NCBI GenBank assembly: GCA_027484285.1
Contig: JAIXTG010000300.1
Span: forward strand, 1-35,089
Direction of reading: 5' to 3'
DNA from: Oxalobacteraceae bacterium
Lineage (GTDB): Bacteria; Pseudomonadota; Gammaproteobacteria; Burkholderiales; Burkholderiaceae_D
DNA length: 35,089 nt
Of this stretch, positions 15,514 to 24,850 are shown piece after piece. Position 1 is the stretch's first letter. Each line of letters opens with the position of its first letter. The position numbers and the translations under genes are program-made. The notes beneath the pieces were generated by a model, which was not told the origin of the DNA, ran no database searches, and was given only the letters and a program-made list of their open reading frames with translations.

Positions 15514-17862
15514 TCATTGCTGTCCACGCCCGAGGCGCAGGGCATTGCCAATGACGGACGCCGAGCTAAGGCTCATCGCAAGTGCAGCAATCAAGGGCGA
15601 CAGCAACCAACCGGTCAGCGGATACAGTACGCCGGCGGCGATCGGGATACCCAGTGCGTTGTACAGGAAAGCGAACATCAGATTCTGTTTCATGTTCCGT
15701 ACGGTGTCTTTAGACAGGGAGCGTGCAAAGGCGATGCCGCGCAGGTCTCCCTTCACCAAGGTCACCTGCGCGCTGTTCATCGCCACATCCGTGCCGGTGC
15801 CCATCGCAATGCCGACATCAGCCTTTGCCAGGGCTGGGGCATCGTTGATGCCGTCACCGGCCATGGCGACGACCCGCCCTTGCTTCTGAAGATGTTCTAC
15901 CAGAACCAACTTGTCCGCTGGCTTGACTTCACCATGAACCTCGCTTATGCCGAGGCGCGCGCCAACCGAGGTCGCCGTTGTCAGGCCATCGCCGGTGGCC
16001 ATCACGATCCGCAGTCCTGCCGCCCGGAGCGCAGCCAGCGCTTCTGGCGTGCTGGCCTTGATCGGATCGGACACGGCCAGCAGCCCGGCCAATCGACCGT
16101 CGACCGCAAGATGCATTACGCTGGCCCCCTGCGAGCGGAGCGCTTCAGCCTGCGGCACAAGAGGGGCGACCGATACGCCCAGTTGGTCCATCAACGCCGT
16201 ATTGCCCAGCGCAAGCCGGCGACCGCCGACCGTGCCGCGTACGCCAATGCCAGAGCCGGACTCGAAATCCTCGGGCTTTTCCAGCGCGAGGCCGCGCTCT
16301 CGCGCCGCCCGCACGATTGCATCGGCCAGCGGATGTTCGCTGCCCTGGTCGAGGCTGGCAGCCAGCCGCAACACCTCATTCGCTTCAAGGCCGGGGGCGG
16401 GTATGGCGCTGTCGAAAGCGGGCCGCCCCTCGGTGAGCGTGCCGGTTTTGTCGATGATCAATGTGTCGATCTGGCGTAGCTTCTCGATGGCCGCCGCATC
16501 GCGGAAGAGAACGCCGTGAGTGGCGCCGCGCCCGGTGGCAACCATGATCGACATTGGCGTTGCTAGCCCCAGCGCGCATGGGCAGGCAATAATCAGCACC
16601 GCTACGGCGTTGATGAGTGCGTAGACCCAGCTGGGCTGAGGGCCCCAAAGTCCCCAGACAAAGAAGGTGACCAGCGCGATACCAACGACAGCCATCACAA
16701 AGTAGCCGGCTACCACATCGGCCATCCGCTGCATCGGTGCCTTAGAGCGCTGTGCTTGCGCGACCATCTGGACGATCTGCGCAAGCATCGTCGACGACCC
16801 GACTTTTTCGGATCGCATCACCAGGGCGCCGTTGGTGTTGAGCGTGGCGCCGATCAGTTTGTCGCCGACCCGTTTGGTGACGGGTACGGGTTCGCCGGTG
16901 AGCATTGATTCGTCGACCGCGCTGCTGCCTTCGGTGACTTCGCCATCCACCGGTACTTTCTCGCCAGGACGTATGCGCAACAGATCCCCGACGTGGACAT
17001 GGGTCAGCGGAACGTCTTCTTCGGTGCCGTCGTCGCGAATCCGTCGCGCCGTCTTCGGCGCAAGCCCCAGCAGGGATTTGATGGCCGCTGATGTTTGCGA
17101 GCGGGCTTTCAGCTCCAATACCTGACCAAGCAGCGTCAGGGAGATGATGACGGCGGCTGCCTCAAAATAGACGGCAACCCGCCCCATCGAGACAAACGAG
17201 GCTGGAAAGACCTCTGGAGCCACGGTGGCCACGACGCTGTAGACGAAAGCAGCGCCGGTACCCAGGCCGATCAGTGTCCACATGTTGGGACTGCGATTGA
17301 GGACGGAGGACCATCCTCGCGAGAAGAAAGGCCATCCGGCCCACAACACGATCGGCAGCGACAAGACCAGTTCGATCCACGTTTGCGTGCGCGCTTCGAA
17401 CCAATGCGCTTTATGGCCGAACATGGCCAGTACCGTCACGACGATCGTCAGCGGCAGGGTCCACCAGAAGCGGCGCCTGAAATCACGCAACTCCGGATTT
17501 TCATCCTCCTCCAGTTCAGGCAGCAAGGGCTCGAGGGTCATGCCGCAGATCGGGCAATTGCCAGGATGTTCCTGCCGGATCTGCGGGTGCATTGGACAGG
17601 TGTAAATCGTTCCCGCCGGTGCTGGCGCCGGCGCCGCGCTCACGTCCACCCTATCGCCCCGTACGTAGGAGGCAGGGGCGGCCTTAAACTTGTCGAGGCA
17701 TTTGTAGCTGCAGAAGTGGTAGTCCTGTCCCTCGAAGGAGGCCGTCTTTTGCAGATCGGCGCCAACCTTCATGCCGCACACCGGATCGGTGTACGGCTTG
17801 CCGGCGGCATCGCTGGCGGCGTGGGATTCGCCACCATGGGCGTGATGGGGATGTTCAGCCAT
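15514..17862 (-). CDS. Copper-translocating P1B-type ATPase with YHS and metal-binding N-terminus
   Basis: Exports Cu(I) from the cytoplasm using ATP. It has 782 residues. A His-rich start ([17 protein letters not shown]) precedes a YHS domain at ~22-65 (DPVCGMKV ... [10 protein letters not shown]), then a short heavy-metal-binding motif [20 protein letters not shown] at ~90-112 in place of classical HMA domains. The membrane part carries the ion motif C427-P-C429. The phosphatase loop TGEP is at 322-325, the phosphorylated D471 is in DKTGTLT, and the GDGxNDAPAL hinge is intact, so it should be active. The YHS-plus-CPMHP architecture occurs in Burkholderiales copper islands. It sits between the ICMT-like gene and the MgtC-like gene on the same strand. 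ATG 17862 has only a weak ribosome site. Confidence 0.96.
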   Translation of the reverse strand: MAEHPHHAHGGESHAASDAAGKPYTDPVCGMKVGADLQKTASFEGQDYHFCSYKCLDKFKAAPASYVRGDRVDVSAAPAPAPAGTIYTCPMHPQIRQEHPGNCPICGMTLEPLLPELEEDENPELRDFRRRFWWTLPLTIVVTVLAMFGHKAHWFEARTQTWIELVLSLPIVLWAGWPFFSRGWSSVLNRSPNMWTLIGLGTGAAFVYSVVATVAPEVFPASFVSMGRVAVYFEAAAVIISLTLLGQVLELKARSQTSAAIKSLLGLAPKTARRIRDDGTEEDVPLTHVHVGDLLRIRPGEKVPVDGEVTEGSSAVDESMLTGEPVPVTKRVGDKLIGATLNTNGALVMRSEKVGSSTMLAQIVQMVAQAQRSKAPMQRMADVVAGYFVMAVVGIALVTFFVWGLWGPQPSWVYALINAVAVLIIACPCALGLATPMSIMVATGRGATHGVLFRDAAAIEKLRQIDTLIIDKTGTLTEGRPAFDSAIPAPGLEANEVLRLAASLDQGSEHPLADAIVRAARERGLALEKPEDFESGSGIGVRGTVGGRRLALGNTALMDQLGVSVAPLVPQAEALRSQGASVMHLAVDGRLAGLLAVSDPIKASTPEALAALRAAGLRIVMATGDGLTTATSVGARLGISEVHGEVKPADKLVLVEHLQKQGRVVAMAGDGINDAPALAKADVGIAMGTGTDVAMNSAQVTLVKGDLRGIAFARSLSKDTVRNMKQNLMFAFLYNALGIPIAAGVLYPLTGWLLSPLIAALAMSLSSASVIGNALRLGRGQQ

Positions 17863-17883
17863 GGTTATGGTCTTTTGGAAAAT

Positions 17884-18549
17884 TCACTTCGGTGCGTTCA
17901 ATGAACGCGACGGCGGCTGAGAAAAGTTCGGGATGAATGCCGGAACCTGTCGACGATAAGTCTCGTACTCTTCGCCGAATTCGCGCACCATATCGGCCTC
18001 CTCGGCCTTGGCCAGCCGAGCGTAGACGACCAGCAGAACCGGAAACATCGCCAGCGTGACCAACGTCGGCCATTGCAGCAGGAAGCCGAACATGATCAGC
18101 ACGAAGGCCACATACTGCGGATGGCGAATCTTTGCATACAAGCCGGTCTTCGCAAGGCGATGCGCGCGTTGCGCGTGATACAGGACGTTCCAGGCTGACG
18201 AGAGCATCAAAAATCCGGCAAAGATCAGGATGTTGCTGGCGATATGGAACGGGCCGAAATGTGGATTGACCTTCCAGCCAAACATCATTTCCAGCAGGTG
18301 GCCAGCGTCGTGCGACAGGAAATCAATGCCGGGGAAATGACTGGATAGCCACGGCAGCAGCAGGTAGATCGTCAGCGGGAAGCCATACATTTCCGCGAAC
18401 AAGGCGACGATGAACGCTGAGAATGCGCCGAACGAGCGCCAGTCGCGCGCGGTCGTCGGTTTCGTGAAGCTGAACGCGAAAATGATGAACACCAGCGAAT
18501 TCAGCACCACCAGTGACCACAGGCCGTAGCCGGATTCTCCGTTGTTCAT
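17884..18549 (-). CDS. Isoprenylcysteine/phospholipid methyltransferase-like membrane protein
   Basis: A 221-residue polytopic membrane protein of the PEMT/ICMT superfamily, which uses S-adenosylmethionine at the membrane face. It has about five hydrophobic segments. The SAM-site signature is seen at ~135-190: [20 protein letters not shown], then the C-terminal [20 protein letters not shown] with the conserved Glu/Tyr block. Its real substrate is unknown. Related genes are regular passengers of copper and silver resistance clusters. Its ATG overlaps the stop of the preceding small gene (TAATG), and GGAG lies eight bases upstream, so expression is coupled. The ATPase gene begins 21 bases after its stop. 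Confidence 0.9.
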   Translation of the reverse strand: MNNGESGYGLWSLVVLNSLVFIIFAFSFTKPTTARDWRSFGAFSAFIVALFAEMYGFPLTIYLLLPWLSSHFPGIDFLSHDAGHLLEMMFGWKVNPHFGPFHIASNILIFAGFLMLSSAWNVLYHAQRAHRLAKTGLYAKIRHPQYVAFVLIMFGFLLQWPTLVTLAMFPVLLVVYARLAKAEEADMVREFGEEYETYRRQVPAFIPNFSQPPSRSLNAPK

Positions 18550-18797
18550 TACCAGTCTCCTTTCTTGTCTTCGTCGTGGCGGTGGCCGCCATGCCCCCCG
18601 TGGCCGCCGTGCATGAAAAGGTGCATCAGCGGGCAGGCCAGTATCAACAGGTAGGGTAGGGCGCCAAACAGGTGGGCGCGATGCTCGGTCAACAAGAAAA
18701 AGGCAATAATGCCCAGCGCGACGGCCACGCCGAGGCTATAGCGCAGTCCCCAGTTATCCCGGTGCTCGGGTTCGTGCTGCGAGTGATCGTGTTCCAT
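18549..18797 (-). CDS. DUF2933-type small membrane protein with His-rich ends
   Basis: An 82-residue protein: a His/Glu-rich N-terminus ([17 protein letters not shown]), two hydrophobic segments ([40 protein letters not shown]) and a Gly/His-rich tail ([14 protein letters not shown]). This matches the DUF2933 layout found in many copper operons. The His clusters suggest metal binding, which is inferred. AGGAGG precedes the ATG, and the stop overlaps the next gene start. Confidence 0.9.
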   Translation of the reverse strand: MEHDHSQHEPEHRDNWGLRYSLGVAVALGIIAFFLLTEHRAHLFGALPYLLILACPLMHLFMHGGHGGHGGHRHDEDKKGDW

Positions 18798-18818
18798 GGT
18801 GCCTCCTAACGAGTGAAT

Positions 18819-19082
18819 TTAGCGTTGCGCAATGCGATTGGATATCCACCCAAAAAATACGCCCGCAAAAAATGTCCAGATACTCAGGACGGACAGGGAA
18901 GACAGGAATCCTGACCAAGTGAATGGCCGCGGCTGCACCAAGGGGCTGAAGTCGAGGCCATGAAACAGGTTGTTCATGAACGCCATGAACGCGTCAGGTG
19001 CCAAGAACCACACCAATGCGCAAAGGCTATAAAAAACGCCGACCGTGATGCCCAGTGTCAGACCGGTTTGTAGTGGTTTCAT
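18819..19082 (-). CDS. DUF5676-type small membrane protein
   Basis: An 87-residue protein with two strong hydrophobic segments at ~8-28 (LTLGITVGVFYSLCALVWFL) and ~58-82 (FLSSLSVLSIWTFFAGVFFG), joined by a Phe/Asn-rich loop. The length and pattern fit DUF5676, a family of unknown function that accompanies DUF2933 and copper ATPases. It is 21 bases upstream of the DUF2933 gene in the same operon. Confidence 0.87.
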   Translation of the reverse strand: MKPLQTGLTLGITVGVFYSLCALVWFLAPDAFMAFMNNLFHGLDFSPLVQPRPFTWSGFLSSLSVLSIWTFFAGVFFGWISNRIAQR

Positions 19083-19121
19083 GATCAGGATGCCTCCGGT
19101 GAATGCTTGGAAGTACGAGCG

Positions 19122-19538
19122 CTATTTCTGGTGCTCGTGGTCGTGATTGTCCGAACCGCCCGCTGGCTGATCGCTCATGTGCTCCCGCATCATCGCCATT
19201 TCATCCTGCATCATTTGCATGTGCTTTTCCATCATCGCCATCCTCTTTTTGCGCATTTCGGGGCTCATCGATTTGATGCGACGCTCCATCATCGCGTGGC
19301 GCTCTGCGGAACCCTTCGATCCCATCATGTCTTCATGCATCGGACAGCCGTCCATGCCGGCCATTCCACCTTTCATCGCCTTGCCGCCTCGCTTGGTCGG
19401 AGGCGCGGGCTGCGCTTTGCTACCCTCCGGATGATGGGCGCTGTGGTCTTCGGCATCGCCTTGCTGCGCGGTGGCGGGTACCGACAGCGTGGCCGCGACA
19501 GACAGCAGCAGGGCCTGGAGAATTTTGCTGTAGAACAT
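19122..19538 (-). CDS. Met/His-rich periplasmic protein, probable copper binder
   Basis: 138 residues starting MFYSKILQALLLSVAATLSV with a Sec signal peptide that ends near PATAQQ (~23). The mature part is rich in Met and His (AEDHSAHHPEG; GMAGMDGCPMHEDMMGSK; then Met-rich helices such as MAMMEKHMQMMQDEMAMMRE) and ends NHDHEHQK. These clusters are typical of periplasmic Cu(I)/Cu(II) sponges. The start at 19538 is chosen over an ATG 11 codons upstream because AGGAGGT lies a few bases before it and the signal peptide begins there. It is the first gene of the leftward copper operon and is divergent, across 111 bases, from the SRPBCC gene. Confidence 0.88.
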   Translation of the reverse strand: MFYSKILQALLLSVAATLSVPATAQQGDAEDHSAHHPEGSKAQPAPPTKRGGKAMKGGMAGMDGCPMHEDMMGSKGSAERHAMMERRIKSMSPEMRKKRMAMMEKHMQMMQDEMAMMREHMSDQPAGGSDNHDHEHQK

Positions 19539-19649
19539 AGGACCTCCTTCGATGGATCGACTACATCGCAAGAACCCTGTCCGACTGGCCGAAAACCCGG
19601 CTCAGCGCGGGCAGGTACGGAATGTCAGCTTGCGTGCAAAGGAAAAGTC

Positions 19650-20171
19650 ATGGCCGACGATGTTTACTCCTGCCATCACGAAGGCTCTGCGCTGATTGCT
19701 GGGTCGGCGACTCGGGTGTTCGACTGGCTCGACGATCCTCGCCACCTCGCGGCGCATATGAAGCGCTCCTCGGCCATGATGGCCGGCGGTTCGATGGCGA
19801 TTTTTCTCGATGAAATGCAAGGACGGCAGGTCGGCTCGCACATCCGCATGCGCGGACGAATGCTGGGACTGCCGCTGGAACTGGACGAAGTCGTGACCGA
19901 GCGTGATCCGCCTATTCGCAAGGTATGGGAGACGGTCGGCGAGCCGACACTGTGGGTGCTGGGGCGCTATCGGATGGGGGTGGACCTCAGGCCCCATGCC
20001 AGCGGGTGCCATGTGTGTGTATTCATCGATTACGACCTCCCGGCATCGCAGGTCTTGTACTGGCTCGCGCGCTGGATGAGCGGTCCGTACGCGGCCTGGT
20101 GCGTCGAACAGATGCTCGCAGCGGTACGGGAAAAGTTCGCGCATGTTCAGGCCTCGACCGCTACGGAGTGA
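19650..20171 (+). CDS. SRPBCC (START-like) superfamily protein
   Basis: A 173-residue soluble protein with a helix-grip ligand-binding fold: an N-terminal strand (SALIAGSATRVFDWLDDPRH), helices at ~30-45, long antiparallel strands (GSHIRMRGRMLGLPLELDEV; YRMGVDLRPHASGCHVCVFI) and a long C-terminal helix (GPYAAWCVEQMLAAVREKFA). These proteins bind lipids or hydrophobic ligands; the ligand here is unknown. GGAA precedes ATG 19650. It is transcribed against its neighbours and its 3' end overlaps that of the sensor kinase by 25 bases. An ICMT/PEMT-type enzyme in the adjacent operon makes a membrane-lipid link conceivable, but this is speculative. Confidence 0.85.
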   Translation: MADDVYSCHHEGSALIAGSATRVFDWLDDPRHLAAHMKRSSAMMAGGSMAIFLDEMQGRQVGSHIRMRGRMLGLPLELDEVVTERDPPIRKVWETVGEPTLWVLGRYRMGVDLRPHASGCHVCVFIDYDLPASQVLYWLARWMSGPYAAWCVEQMLAAVREKFAHVQASTATE

Positions 20172-21535
20172 ACAGGGAAAATTAGGGTGACAGCCGTGGT
20201 CCGCTCAGCCGACCGAATGCTGGCCGAGCCGCCGTGTGCCCGCATGATCGCGGCGACGATCGACAAGCCCAGCCCTGCGCCTTCGGCATCGACCTGCTGC
20301 CGTGAGCGGTCGGCACGGTAAAAGCGGTCGAACAGGCGAGGTACGGCGGCCGGGTCGACCGGCGGCCCTTCGTTGGACACAGTCACGCTCACCCGGTCGT
20401 CCCGCCGCTGGATTTGCACGTTGATCATGCTGCCCGCATCGGCATACCGTAGCGCATTCGACAGCAGGTTGCTGACGGCTCGGCGCACCATCAGGCGATC
20501 GCCTGTCAGGCTCCCCTCGCCGTCGAACTGGAAAGCGATTTGCTTTTCCTCGGCCAATGCCTCATAAAATTCCAGCAGCGAATTCACCTCGTCGGCCAGT
20601 TGGATGAGTTCGGAGTTCGGCAGCGAACGAATGTTTTCCGCCTTCGCCAAGAACAGCATATCCGACACGGTGCGCGCCAGCCGCTGGAATTCCTCGGCAT
20701 TCGACGCGAGGATCTCGCGGTACTCGGCGGCGCTGCGTTGCTGGCTCAGTGCGACTTGGGTCTGAGTCAACAGGTTGCTGATGGGGGTACGCAATTCGTG
20801 CGCGATGTCGGTCGAGAACGCTGACAGCCGGTTGAAGTCCTGCTCGAGCCGCTCAAGCATCTGGTTCAGCGATTGGGCCAACGCTGCCATCTCGACCGGT
20901 ACGGTGTCGACCGGCATGCGGTGGTCGAGCTTGTTGGCGGTGACAGCCAGCGCTCGGTCGCGCATCCTGCCAAGCGGTGAAAGACCACGACGTGCGGCCC
21001 ACCAACTGAGCAGACCACTGAGAACAGCCACAGCACCGCCAAACCCCCAGAGTGTTAAGCGAAAGCCACGCAGGAAGCCGGTATGTCGCTCGGTATCTAT
21101 TGCAGTAACGACACGTAGTGATCCGTAGGGGGGGAAGTTTCGGACGATGTCGGTTGAGCGCACCCTGTAAATATGGTCTCCACTGGCCATGCCTCCGGTT
21201 CCGAGCACCTGAGCGTCATTTAACCCCTCGATAAGATGCTGGTCTGGCAGCGCGAACAGGATTGCTCCCTTTTCATCACTAACCAGAACGTGCAGATCTG
21301 CGTGATGATTGAGCGCATCAGTGAGCCGCAGTCGTAAATCTTCATTCGACGACGCATGTTTGCTTAACTCTGTAACGAGTTCAACTTTATCGGCTAGGAG
21401 GGTCTGATCGATTTCCTCGAAATGTCGTTCGACCAGTACAGTGACCAACAAGCCCATACCAAACAGAACACCCGTTGATACCAACGAACTAAATAGTGTT
21501 AGCCGCGTGGTCAGCGAAAATCGGGGCAGATTCAT
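20147..21535 (-). CDS. copS: Heavy-metal sensor histidine kinase (CopS/CusS type)
   Basis: Inner-membrane kinase that senses periplasmic copper and phosphorylates the partner regulator. It has 462 residues. Membrane segments lie at ~12-35 and ~155-178, enclosing a periplasmic sensor region of about 120 residues. A HAMP linker follows (RRGLSPLGRMRDRALAVTAN). The dimerisation domain carries the phospho-acceptor H246 in FSTDIAHELRTPISNLL. The ATPase domain has the N box (RRAVSNLLSNALRYA), G1 and G2 (GAGLGLSIV). The family matches CusS, CopS and IrlS. It starts 10 bases after the regulator gene's stop and is cotranscribed with it. Its end overlaps the SRPBCC gene on the other strand. Confidence 0.94.
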   Translation of the reverse strand: MNLPRFSLTTRLTLFSSLVSTGVLFGMGLLVTVLVERHFEEIDQTLLADKVELVTELSKHASSNEDLRLRLTDALNHHADLHVLVSDEKGAILFALPDQHLIEGLNDAQVLGTGGMASGDHIYRVRSTDIVRNFPPYGSLRVVTAIDTERHTGFLRGFRLTLWGFGGAVAVLSGLLSWWAARRGLSPLGRMRDRALAVTANKLDHRMPVDTVPVEMAALAQSLNQMLERLEQDFNRLSAFSTDIAHELRTPISNLLTQTQVALSQQRSAAEYREILASNAEEFQRLARTVSDMLFLAKAENIRSLPNSELIQLADEVNSLLEFYEALAEEKQIAFQFDGEGSLTGDRLMVRRAVSNLLSNALRYADAGSMINVQIQRRDDRVSVTVSNEGPPVDPAAVPRLFDRFYRADRSRQQVDAEGAGLGLSIVAAIMRAHGGSASIRSAERTTAVTLIFPVHSVAVEA

Positions 21536-21545
21536 GACGCCCTCG

Positions 21546-22214
21546 TCATTCGATTACGTAGCCCATACCGCGCACGGTATGAATCAACTTGCGGTCATGA
21601 CCGTCATCGACCTTTGCGCGCAGCCTGCGAACCGCGACCTCGATCACGTTCGTATCGCTGTCAAAATTCACGTCCCACACCTGTGATGCAATCAACGACC
21701 GTGGCAATACTTCGCCTTGTCGACGCAGTAAAAGTTCGAGCAACCCGAATTCTTTTGCGGTCAGATCGATCCGCTGCCCATGGCGCGTGACACGCCGTTT
21801 GATCAGATCAAGCTCGAGGTCGGCAAAACGGAGGGTGTTCGTTTCTTGGGCCGGGCGTCCCCGCCGCAATACGGTTCGTACTCGAGCCAGCAACTCGGCA
21901 AATGAAAAAGGCTTGACCAGGTAGTCGTCGGCCCCGAGTTCCAATCCTTTGATGCGGTCGTCCACATGGTCGCGGGCTGTCAGGAACAGCACGGGAAAGG
22001 TCTTGCCTGCACGTCGCACGGTGTCCAGCAGCTGCCAGCCATCCATACCCGGCAGCATCACATCGAAGATTGCAAGGTCATGGTCTCCCTCAAGCGCCAG
22101 ATGCAAACCATCAATACCGTTCTGCGCAAGTTCAACCACAAAGCCGGCCTCGCGAAGCCCCTGCCGCAGGTAGTCACCTGTCTTCGGTTCATCTTCGACA
22201 ATCAAAATCTTCAC
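21546..22214 (-). CDS. copR: Heavy-metal response regulator (CopR/CusR type, OmpR family)
   Basis: A 222-residue DNA-binding regulator with a receiver domain ([19 protein letters not shown]; phospho-acceptor D51 in IFDVMLPG; K in DDYLVKPFS) and a C-terminal winged helix ([20 protein letters not shown], ending [12 protein letters not shown]). I place the start at GTG 22214. GGAG lies six bases before it, the protein then begins like its family (M-K-I-L-I-V-E-D-E), and the phospho-acceptor falls at the usual residue 51. An ATG four codons upstream and a longer frame exist but add no conserved sequence. It is transcribed away from the cusF-like gene and probably activates both directions. Confidence 0.95.
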   Translation of the reverse strand: MKILIVEDEPKTGDYLRQGLREAGFVVELAQNGIDGLHLALEGDHDLAIFDVMLPGMDGWQLLDTVRRAGKTFPVLFLTARDHVDDRIKGLELGADDYLVKPFSFAELLARVRTVLRRGRPAQETNTLRFADLELDLIKRRVTRHGQRIDLTAKEFGLLELLLRRQGEVLPRSLIASQVWDVNFDSDTNVIEVAVRRLRAKVDDGHDRKLIHTVRGMGYVIE

Positions 22215-22274
22215 AAGGTGCTCCATGTCGCAATATTCACTAGTTTGCCCATTCTGCCGGAGCACAGCGAAAAA

Positions 22275-22291
22275 CTGACATTTTTGTAATG
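22275..22291. promoter_or_regulatory. Putative CopR/CusR operator in the divergent intergenic region
   Basis: CTGACATTTTTGTAATG resembles the TGACA ... TGTAAT type dyad recognised by CusR/CopR-like regulators. It lies about 60 bases from the copR start and 115 bases from the cusF-like start, a position suited to divergent activation. The match to the family motif is from memory. Confidence 0.4.
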
Positions 22292-22405
22292 TGCCGGTCA
22301 GGCAACCGTCGTGGTGAACCTTGGATACTTGTTTTGACTCGGAAGGAATAACTCAAAGCAACCCACCGGGATCAATTTGAATATTTATAACGATAGGAGA
22401 TTACG

Positions 22406-22765
22406 ATGAAGAAGCTGAGCACCCTCGCAGCGGCTCTGCTGGCTGCGACAGCGTTGACAGGATTGCCCGCATTCGCGCAAGAGCACAAGCACAGTGAACA
22501 TCATGAGCACCACGGCCATGGAGATGCCAACGAATACGAAAACACGATGGTTGCCGGCGAGATCCGTAAGATCGATCTCGAGAACAATAAGGTTACGATC
22601 AAGCATGAAGAAATTAAGAAATACAGTATGGCCGGGATGACGATGAATTTCCGCCTGAAGGCTACCAACCAGCTCGACGGCTTCAAGCCCGGCGACAAAG
22701 TTCGGTTCATCCCCGATAAGGTCGACGGTGGTTATGTGCTGCGTACCGTTGAGAAAGCCGAGTAA
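22406..22765 (+). CDS. CusF-like periplasmic copper chaperone
   Basis: 119 residues: a Sec signal peptide (cleavage near PAFAQ-E, ~25), a His-rich linker (EHKHSEHHEHHGHGD) and one CusF-type beta-barrel domain at ~45-117. The metal residues align with CusF as H67, M75, M78 and M80; the Trp that caps copper in Escherichia coli CusF is Met75 here. CusF hands Cu(I) or Ag(I) to the CusBA efflux system, but no CusBA genes are visible, so it may serve the oxidases or a TolC-linked path. TAGGAGA lies six bases before the ATG. It is the first gene after the copR-side regulatory region, and a truncated relative lies at 26264. Confidence 0.93.
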   Translation: MKKLSTLAAALLAATALTGLPAFAQEHKHSEHHEHHGHGDANEYENTMVAGEIRKIDLENNKVTIKHEEIKKYSMAGMTMNFRLKATNQLDGFKPGDKVRFIPDKVDGGYVLRTVEKAE

Positions 22766-22845
22766 TCGAAAGCTTTACACGCAAAGCTGCCTTTGGCGCT
22801 GGCCGAGTTTCTTAGCCCTCGCGCCGGCGCTACCTCAAAGAGAAG

Positions 22846-23035
22846 GCCCACGACAAACCCCTTCCCCTAATCGGTGACAGCCCATGATTTGAAGTGTAGG
22901 CAGTTTCTGCAGGCTGTAGCGTCCGGCGCGGCAATGGTGGGCTGAACAATGAGTGTCTGCGCGGCTGTCAGGCGCCCTGGCTTAGCCACACCACTGGACA
23001 CGGTGGAGGCGTGCAACCGCGAACATACCGTTCCC
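22846..23035 (+). pseudogene. Degenerate 5' fragment of a copA (multicopper oxidase) gene
   Basis: This gene-free stretch aligns base by base with the start of the intact copA at 26522-26710. AGAAGGCCCACGACAAACCC corresponds to the copA ribosome site and start region. The reading RQFLQAVASGAAMVG corresponds to the TAT segment RRFLQGAAAGAAMLA, and LATPLDTVEACNRE to LATPLDTIEARHRY. The start codon is lost (ATG to ACG), and a TGA lies in the TAT region. The similarity fades near 23035. It shows that the complete cusF gene was once followed by its own copA. Confidence 0.75.
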
Positions 23036-23081
23036 GCACGCTCAGCGTGTGGGTGACTTCACATGACCACGCGAGGAATTC

Positions 23082-23411
23082 ATGCAAATTTCGATCCTGC
23101 ATAGCAGGCTAAGAATCATCGCACCAGCCACGCTGTTGCTGGCCTTGACATTCGCCCAAGCACAGACTCCAACCGACGATAAGCAAGTGCAACAGACCGA
23201 TCCGTTAAACGCCGATGCGCCGATCCCTGCCCTTACATACCGATCATCATTTACGGACTACCGGCTACTTTCCGAGGAGCCCGTCGCAGGTTGGAAGAGC
23301 AGTAACGATCTCGCCGCCGAAATCGGCGGCTGGCGTGCTTATGGTAAGGAATCTCTTCAACCCGATGCACCAGATAAAGGCCACGCCGGCCATCACGGAG
23401 GCAAGCCATGA
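23082..23411 (+). CDS. Small secreted protein of copper efflux cluster
   Basis: 109 residues: a signal peptide to about residue 27 (LRIIAPATLLLALTFAQAQ), then a soluble region with DAPIPALTYRSSFTDYRLLS and EEPVAGWKSSNDLAAEIGGW, and a His/Gly tail (KGHAGHHGGKP). Similar short proteins precede TolC-like genes in copper islands; their function is unknown, and the His tail suggests metal contact. GAGG lies before ATG 23082. Its stop overlaps the ATG of the TolC-like gene (ATGA), so the two are translationally coupled. Confidence 0.82.
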   Translation: MQISILHSRLRIIAPATLLLALTFAQAQTPTDDKQVQQTDPLNADAPIPALTYRSSFTDYRLLSEEPVAGWKSSNDLAAEIGGWRAYGKESLQPDAPDKGHAGHHGGKP

Positions 23412-24838
23412 ACTCCATTTACATCACACCAAGGCGCGTAATGACTGTAGCTGTTTCTAGCCTGGTTATTTTTCTATTGGCTGGCTGCGCATCATTCAGT
23501 CAAGACGGCGGATTTGGCAGCGTTGCAAACACCGCTCGCGATCGACTCGGCAAGAATGTCTCTTGGACCAAATCCGAGGCGGATCAAGACACGATCACCA
23601 AACGTATCACTGAATTGCTAGGCAAGCCGCTGAGCGTTGATGATGCTGTGCAAGTCGCCTTGTTGAACAACCGGGGACTACAAGCGGCTTTTGCAGAGCT
23701 TGCGATCAGCGAATCTGACTTGGTACAAGCCGGTCGTTTGCCCAATCCTAGCTTTTCCATGCTTCGGGCCAGTAAGCCAAGCCCAGACGGACGCGAGTTC
23801 AAAATTGAGCAGGCGATCACCCTCAACCTGTTCTCCTTGGTGACAATGCCAAAAGTTAGTGCCATCGAGCGGCGGCGCTTCGAGCAGACCCAGCGTATGG
23901 TGAGCTTGGAAATGCTGCGCTTAGCCTCTGAGGCGCGTAAGGCTTACTACACCGCGGTGGCTGCCGAACAATCGGTGCGATATGCCAAGCAGGTGCGTCA
24001 AGCTGCAGAAGCTAGCGCCGAACTTGCTCGTCGTATGGCTAAAGTTGGTAACTTTAATAAGCTACAGCAGGCACGAGAACAAGACTTCTATGCCGATGCC
24101 GCGCTTGGATTGGCACGAGCAGAAAAAACCTCATTTTCCAGTCGCGAGCGCTTGACACGCCTGCTAGGTTTATGGGGACACCAGATACAGTACAGCTTAC
24201 CTGAACGCCTGCCAGACCTGCCACAAGCCCCCAATGAATTACCTAACGTTGAGCAAATGGCGATGGCCCAGCGGCTGGATATTCAGGCCGCACGCTTGCA
24301 AACTGAGGCGCTAGCAAAGAATTTGGGACTAACCAAGACCACGCGCTTCATCAACGTTTTGGAATTCGGCCCTGCAAGAGTTCTCGAAGGAACAGCGGGC
24401 TCTGGCTACAAGAATGGCTACGAAGTGTCTTTCCAGTTGCCGTTATTCGATTGGGGTACGGCTAAGGTCGCCAAGGCCGAGGCGCTTTACATGCAATCAG
24501 TCAATGTGGTCGCACAGATGGCCGTTAATGCCCGTTCTGAGGTCCGCGAAGCCTATCAGGGCTATCGATCCAGCTACGATATTGCTCAACACTACCGCAA
24601 TGAGATCGTGCCCATTAAAAAACGAATTAGCGAAGAAAATCAGCTTCGCTATAACGGGATGCTGATCGGTGTCTTCGAGCTGCTGGCAGATGCCCGTATC
24701 CAGATTAACAGCGTGAATAACGCCATTGAAGCGCAGCGCGACTTCTGGATAGCCCAGGCTGATTTGGAGATGGCTTTGATTGGCAAACCTAGCTTGATCC
24801 CGCCAAAGGGCGTCATGGCCGCCAGCAACGCCGACTAA
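23408..24838 (+). CDS. TolC-family outer-membrane efflux lipoprotein
   Basis: 476 residues. It has a lipoprotein signal with lipobox LLAGC (acylated Cys ~27), then the duplicated long-helix and beta-barrel organisation of outer-membrane efflux proteins (PF02321-like). Repeats begin around LSVDDAVQVALLNNRGLQAA and, in the second half, NVEQMAMAQRLDIQAARLQT. Such trimeric channels normally serve a periplasmic adaptor and an RND pump, but neither is encoded here. It may recruit a pump from elsewhere or work with the downstream oxidase. The start overlaps the preceding gene, and the oxidase gene follows 12 bases after its stop. Codon choice is visibly less GC-rich than in copA and copB. Confidence 0.92.
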   Translation: MNSIYITPRRVMTVAVSSLVIFLLAGCASFSQDGGFGSVANTARDRLGKNVSWTKSEADQDTITKRITELLGKPLSVDDAVQVALLNNRGLQAAFAELAISESDLVQAGRLPNPSFSMLRASKPSPDGREFKIEQAITLNLFSLVTMPKVSAIERRRFEQTQRMVSLEMLRLASEARKAYYTAVAAEQSVRYAKQVRQAAEASAELARRMAKVGNFNKLQQAREQDFYADAALGLARAEKTSFSSRERLTRLLGLWGHQIQYSLPERLPDLPQAPNELPNVEQMAMAQRLDIQAARLQTEALAKNLGLTKTTRFINVLEFGPARVLEGTAGSGYKNGYEVSFQLPLFDWGTAKVAKAEALYMQSVNVVAQMAVNARSEVREAYQGYRSSYDIAQHYRNEIVPIKKRISEENQLRYNGMLIGVFELLADARIQINSVNNAIEAQRDFWIAQADLEMALIGKPSLIPPKGVMAASNAD

Positions 24839-24850
24839 AGAGAGGAGAAC

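Noticed and set aside
15430..16479. Plus-strand frame of 349 codons
   Set aside because: Antisense to the copper ATPase gene, with composition typical of a shadow frame.
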